From: Amaranthus tricolor
Lineage: Eukaryota > Streptophyta > Magnoliopsida > Caryophyllales > Amaranthaceae
DNA length: 64,000 nt
NCBI RefSeq assembly: GCF_026212465.1
Contig: NC_080055.1
Location: 21,985,756 to 22,049,755, forward strand
Direction of reading: 5' to 3'
Position numbers and translations under genes: made by a program. Below the pieces are notes generated by a model. It was not told the origin of the DNA. It saw only the letters and a program-made list of their open reading frames with translations, and did no database searches. Positions 59,301 through 64,000 of the stretch are shown here, in pieces (within the stretch, counting starts at the first letter, position 1; each line of letters opens with the position of its first letter).

Positions 59301-62300
59301 TCTTGTTTGGAAGATATTATTTCTTGAGTATTCATTGTACTTGGCATATTTGGTGCATGGAATGTTTATGAGCAAGAATATTGTTCTCAGTGAAGCAAAA
59401 TAGTCTGTAGGTGTACCTATATAGCTCATATGATATACCAATTTGCGTGTTCATTGGAGTACACCATGGTTTGAGGCATTTAAGCAAATTAGAGAACGCT
59501 GCACAAATTTCTCTTGGGAGATATTGCTGCCTATGTGGATGTGGGATATAATATGTCTAAAGGATCTTGATATGTCTCTACTTCTCAATTTCAGCTCTTA
59601 TGGACAGAATCTAAATACAAGCACATTCATTGGGGAGACATCATTTGCCATACTAATTGCAATCTTGGGTCTTGTCTTGTTTGCACATTTGATTGGGAAT
59701 ATGCAGGTATGTGTCCTTGATATTTCGTGTTGTGTGCATTTTCAATATATAACTTGACGTGACAGTTTATAACTTGAAAGTTATGCTTAACTAGAATTGG
59801 GGATGTGTTTGATCCTTATCAAATCCTGTTAATCAATGTTCTTCACTTTTGGAAATTTTGCTTGGAATATACTATAACTTGGCTCTTCTGCTGAAAATGT
59901 TTGGGGCTTTGGGCCTTTTCATGCTCTTTTGCTCTTTCTCTATTTCAAAAACTTGATTACTGATGTTTGATTATAATGTGGCCGTAAAATTTGCGTTCAT
60001 TATGACCTCTGAATCTTCTCCTTAATGTTATTTGGATGAACACCTAGATGGAACTTCCCAAAATATACACACAATACTTGACGATATGTTGCCCCATTAT
60101 AATAAAGTGGGTTCCGCCTAGGCAAGGTAAAAGAGGGCCGAACGTGCACAGACTTTCCCTTGTAATATCAAAGAGGTTATTCCTAAGACTTGCATAACGC
60201 ACGTTGAGAAAAATTATAATAACAACTGCATATTTTCTTGTGTGTGACAGATCTTTTAGATCTCAGGATCATGGCTAAGCCTACTCAGTAGGACTTGATG
60301 CTCCTGATCATAATCTTCTTCATTCTTACTATTTTCGAAATCTGAGGGAATATCCTTCATTTTTGCCTTTAGTGTTATATTCTTTGATGAAGAAGAGGGT
60401 TCCTTCATATTTGAATCAAGACTAAGTTCATGAGTTACCAGTTTGCCTACTGGATCTTCAAATGGTAGAGTTAGCCTCGTCAATTGCACTAACCTTAGTA
60501 CCCTATTCTTTGACTATTAAGATTACATGGATTAAAATGCGAAATGAAATAGACACAAGTAATTACGGAGTTCAGTCGCCACTTTAAAATTTAGTGATCA
60601 GCTTTTACACAATAAAATAAAACTTTAGATATTCACTTAAAGCTATAATAAAAACCCAGAACAAAATCGCTTGAATAACTAAACTTATGTGATCAACTTG
60701 AATAAAGATTACTTTTAGAATTTGTAACTAACTTCATGGAATATCTCCTAAACATAGACACAATTGAAATAATGTTTGATTTATTCCTTTCAATGAACCG
60801 TATATATGCAAGACTTAGATTAAAATATAAATGCAGCAGCTACAACAATTACCATTAACTATCTAACATGATACTTTATATTGTGATCAAACATATCAAG
60901 AAAATGAAACTTGAATCAATCTTGACTAATCTTGTCTATACTTGACCATACTTGATTGTCATCATCCTAAACAAATTATAAACTAAATTAAACCAACGAT
61001 AAGTTTCTAGGGAGATGATATTCAATCGAAAGCTTAAAGGAATTCTACTGAACACAATGAATGCTCACAATAATGATACCCATAAGGTCATTGGAGATGA
61101 AAGCTCAAAGGAATTCTACGGAGAACCATTTTGGAGAAATTTCGATGTCATTGTTACAAAAATTGTCTGATTTGACGTAGATTACATAAATTTGCAGATT
61201 ATCTTTCTAAATTTCGTTACAATGTGTTTGATGTAGACTTATCTTCAATCTATCACTGTGAGGCTGGAAGAGTGGAGGCTTAAGCGAAGAGATACTGAAG
61301 AGTGGATGAAGCATAGGCAACTCCCTGAAGGTCTGAAACAGCGTGTTCGACGCTTTGTACAGTATAAGTGGCTTGCGACTCGAGGAGTTGATGAGGAAGC
61401 TATTTTGACTAGCTTACCTGCCGACCTACGTAGAGACATTCAGCGACATCTGTGCTTGGACCTTGTTCGAAGGGTATGCCTTTATTCATACTTCATGTTT
61501 TCATTTATTAGAAAAATGACGCTTTGGTAGTTAATAGTTAGAAGCCCATAATTGTTATTTAGCATAGTTAGGGACCCATAATTAATGTTTCACCCCCGGT
61601 CTCACCAATCTCGGGGCCGGCCCACATAGGTTTCTAAACAGATTTAAGGTGAAAACTTTGAGTCGAAATCCGATTCCCAAATGCATCAATGGTTATTAAC
61701 GACTAAACTTTCCCAATCCCTTTGAGTTTTACCATATAACAACTAGCTACTCTACATTTTGCAGGTTCCTTTCTTCTCACAGATGGACGATCAACTACTT
61801 GATGCTATCTGTGAACGCCTTGTATCCTCTTTATGCACCGAGGTTACATATATTGTTCGGGAGGGTGATCCTGTGACAGAAATGCTTTTCATCATTAGAG
61901 GACGATTAGAAAGTTCCACTACAAACGGGGGTCGTACGGGATTTTTCGATTCAATTACTTTGAAACCCGGAGACTTTTGTGGTGAAGAGTTACTTGCATG
62001 GGCACTTCATCCAAAATCGTCTCTCAATCTTCCTTCTTCAACGAGAACAGTGAAAGCCCTCGTTGAAGTGGAAGCGTTTGCACTTAGAGCCGAAGATTTG
62101 AAGTTTGTTGCCAATCAATTCAGACGACTTCACAGCAAAAAACTTCAACATACATTCCGATTTTACTCTCACCATTGGAGGACATGGGCCGCCTGCTTTA
62201 TACAAGCTGCTTGGAGACGGTATAAGAGGAGACGGATGACGAAATGCCTCTCGTCTTTAGAATCCTTCACGTCCGAAAGAGACGATGATGAAACTAGGGA

Positions 62301-62457
62301 AGAAGAAGAACCCCTTTCAACTCCTCGAGCAAAGTCAACCTTAGCGGTGACATTACTAGCATCTAAATTCGCAGCAAATACCAGAAGAGGAGCTCAAAAG
62401 ATCAAGTTGCAGAAGCCTGAAGAGCCAGATTTTTCTGCTGATCCTGACGATGATTGA
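53309..62457 (+). CDS. CNGC14: Cyclic nucleotide-gated ion channel, CNGC14-like
   Basis: Seven exons (53309-53337, 53465-54029, 55273-55485, 56006-56307, 59595-59706, 61237-61473, 61765-62457) join in phase into 716 aa. A cytosolic N-terminus opens MELKKEKTVRFYSGG. Transmembrane segments S1-S6 span about residues 93-420. The pore has SSYGQNLNTST, with filter Gly373-Gln374-Asn375-Leu376. A C-linker (RLEEWRLKRRDTEEW) leads into the cyclic-nucleotide-binding domain, whose phosphate-binding part reads LKPGDFCGEELLAWAL (553-568). An IQ calmodulin-binding motif FIQAAWRRYKRRR (631-643) and an acidic tail ending DPDDD follow. Plant CNGCs are Ca2+-permeable, calmodulin-regulated channels. N-terminal, loop (FSNCDP) and tail features fit group III and CNGC14, which acts in root auxin and gravity Ca2+ signalling in Arabidopsis; the orthologue number is from memory. 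Intron 4 is 3.3 kb and carries insertions. Confidence 0.93.
54248..54531. mobile_element. MITE in CNGC intron 2
   Basis: The left end gggatgtttggtatga pairs with the right end gataccaaacacgccc as inverted repeats with one or two mismatches. It contains short words such as ggtaagggtaatgg. About 284 bases, non-coding. Confidence 0.7.
55662..55803. mobile_element. MITE in CNGC intron 3, same family as in TPS intron 2
   Basis: It begins tatattactcggacactt and ends gagtccaagtaacaag, inverted repeats. It shares ttaggcataaaattgaatat and several tccgaca words with 48869-49036. About 142 bases. Confidence 0.7.
58365..58459 (+). repeat. 95-bp direct repeat, left copy (CNGC intron 4)
   Basis: It starts ttggaagatattatttcttg and ends cagtgaagcaaaat. 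The copy at 59307-59401 is the same length with a single visible difference (cttgacata against cttggcata). Confidence 0.95.
58460..59306 (-). mobile_element. LTR-like insertion between the 95-bp repeats
   Basis: The 847-base block is unlike the surrounding intron. It holds four spaced copies of gggaactctcacc or close variants (58558-58690) and three copies of the ttggaattaattcc / aaaaccagctttaaacatg text (58960-59120). On the minus strand a TATA-like ctataaatagc lies near 58811-58821. These features suggest an LTR or a fragment of one on the minus strand, but TG...CA ends were not defined. Confidence 0.4.
59307..59401 (+). repeat. 95-bp direct repeat, right copy (CNGC intron 4)
   Basis: It nearly matches 58365-58459. 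It lies about 190 bases before exon 5, so the duplication and insertion are close to the acceptor of the pore exon. Confidence 0.95.
60256..60489 (-). pseudogene. Retrotransposon gag fragment in CNGC intron 5
   Basis: A 77-codon frame reads LPFEDPVGKLVTHELSLDS, then SSSKNITLKAKMKD and an acidic segment ending HQVLLSRLS. This pattern (a conserved 'G-x-L-x-THEL' phrase, then KxIxLKA, then an acidic stretch before 'LLxRxL') is typical of the middle of UBN2-type gag proteins. No finger, LTR or pol text was seen nearby. Confidence 0.5.
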
Positions 62458-64000
62458 GCACATGTTGCATCGAGATGTTTAACATTTTAAGCTTCATACA
62501 TATGAAGGGCCTAAGAAAGGCAATGAAATGGAAGCCTATATTTTCTGCGCATGCGCCAAACTAATAGTTGGTGCACGAAACCGTAATCAAGTGGAAGGAA
62601 ATTGTTGCTTGAGTGTCCGCTAGGTTGCGATACAAAAGTTGTTGAAGTGAAGTTGTACGTTATACGCCCCCGATACTTGACAGCAAATTTGTCACTAAAA
62701 TATGACAGCAATCATGTAGATGCGCGCTGATACACTTTACACATAATACTACAACTACAGATATTAGATCACTTATTTTTACTGGAGATGTATACTGGTA
62801 TTCTGGAATGGTGTTTTAAGTTCAGCAATTTCTGGTTTTTCCCCCTTTGGCTTTTTGCACCAAAAATTAGGATATTCCGTCATGCTTATAAGCGTAGCAA
62901 AAGGCAAATTTAGCAACGCTTATTAATCGTGCCTAATATGTACGCGCAAAGGTAGAAGCATGCTTAATTAAGCGTGGCCCTAAGGAGTCTGACTTATGCT
63001 GAGGAGGACCTCTGGCTATAAGTATAAAAATGAACATATAACGCATTTGAATGCATATACTTGTAAAATACTTATCCTAAAACCATGTGAGTAAAAAGAA
63101 ATTAACCTGGTTAAAGTAGGTGCATTTTAAATTATCTCTAAGGGGTTGCAAATGTTAGTTCAAGTCAGGTTTTTAACAGACTTAACTCAATTTTACTAAA
63201 AATATTTTTACATCAAATTCGATTTAGGTTATTTTAATTAACTCGAGTTCATATTAGTTTTAGCTATTTGAATATCAATGATCTTTTTGTTTAAATATCA
63301 ACCTTTTCGAATAACTCTTAATTTGGATCGGTTAAATATTATGTCAGTTTATTCATCTTACTTAAATCACTTTTTTCAATTAATTCATGTTATAAACAAT
63401 TAGGTTGCAGATTGAAATTCGAGCGGAGTCCATCTTCCACAACTCTACTAATAATTATGGTAGGATAGCTAGTAAAAAGAGGCCTTAGGCAGTGAGACCA
63501 CTAATTTCCTATTAGTATTTATTGTAACAATTGAATAGCTCATAGAAGGCCAAACCATCATCGTTACATTTAGTATATCCTGCTCATCGAAAACCAAAAC
63601 TGAGCATAATATATGGAAGAAGTATGAACTCCCTTTGACCATTAAGAAATTGAACGTTCAAAATAATTAAAAGAATGACTAAAATTTTTCTACACTATTA
63701 TGTTCCAATTGGTTAACTTAGTCCTCAAAAGTGTAATCACTTGTTGGTCCCACATGATCATACTTTCCAAATATGTGCTCAAGGTTTTTAATGATATTTA
63801 TAGTTTCTATTTATGGCATGAGTATGACGAAAATTGGGTAGAACAAGTTTGCAAATGTCAAGTGGGAGAATGTTTGCAGTATAACAAAATCAGGTCATGG
63901 TATGATCCACTTGATGATTTTGGACAAAGTTGTTGTAGGGATGATTTATGACCAATTCTACTAAATCCGCTTCCAATTGGTTATAAAAGAAATATGCAAA
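62458..64000. other. Intergenic region downstream of CNGC
   Basis: The first ~400 bases are probably the CNGC 3' UTR. A frame at 63700-63951 has 83 codons with several Cys but no recognised domain and no exon context, so it is not called a gene. No repeat with clear ends was seen. Confidence 0.45.

Noticed and set aside
63700..63951. 83-codon frame with several Cys residues near the right edge
   Set aside because: No motif with sensible Cys spacing, no family resemblance, and no exon signals. It is too short and isolated to call.

Overview
This is nuclear DNA from a flowering plant, almost certainly a eudicot. It is AT-rich, the genes are interrupted by GT-AG introns, and the spaces between them are filled with MITEs, hAT relics, RTE-type LINE relics and an LTR retrotransposon. 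A MITE family whose ends contain the word agacggtctct resembles repeats I associate with Caryophyllales (spinach, beet, pinks). That placement is a low-confidence inference.

I can support five protein-coding genes. (1) 3964-4908, minus strand: an intronless six-helix membrane protein of a plant-specific family. (2) 6561-10416, plus: a five-exon, 145-aa plastid protein with one LHC-like helix (HLIP/OHP type). (3) 13823-17702, plus: an eleven-exon ABCE/RLI ribosome-recycling ATPase of 605 aa with all key motifs intact. (4) 46331-49428, plus: a three-exon class II trehalose-phosphate synthase-like protein of 853 aa. (5) 53309-62457, plus: a seven-exon cyclic-nucleotide-gated channel of 716 aa, closest to CNGC14 as far as I can recall. 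The genes do not form a pathway; they are ordinary neighbours in a plant chromosome.

From 17.7 to 46.3 kb there is no host gene that I can support. This stretch holds, in order: AT-rich DNA; three adjacent palindromic MITEs (22.6-24.5 kb); a hAT transposon with an internally deleted TTF-finger transposase (26162-28450); two RTE LINE fragments in opposite orientation (29.0-30.3 kb); a Copia retrotransposon on the minus strand with 5-bp target duplications (33478-38156); another RTE fragment; an RTE relic split by a hAT-like element with perfect 8-bp target duplications (40634-42400); a second hAT-like element with perfect 8-bp duplications (42544-43791); Stowaway-like MITEs; and a 760-bp compound foldback lying 1.1 kb upstream of the TPS start codon.

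The host genes also carry insertions in their introns. The most notable are a degenerate copy of the LHC-like helix exon just upstream of the real exon in gene 2, a MITE family shared by introns of the TPS and CNGC genes, and a 95-bp direct duplication flanking foreign DNA in the largest CNGC intron. I saw no sign of a CRISPR array, operon, organelle insertion or new enzymatic system.
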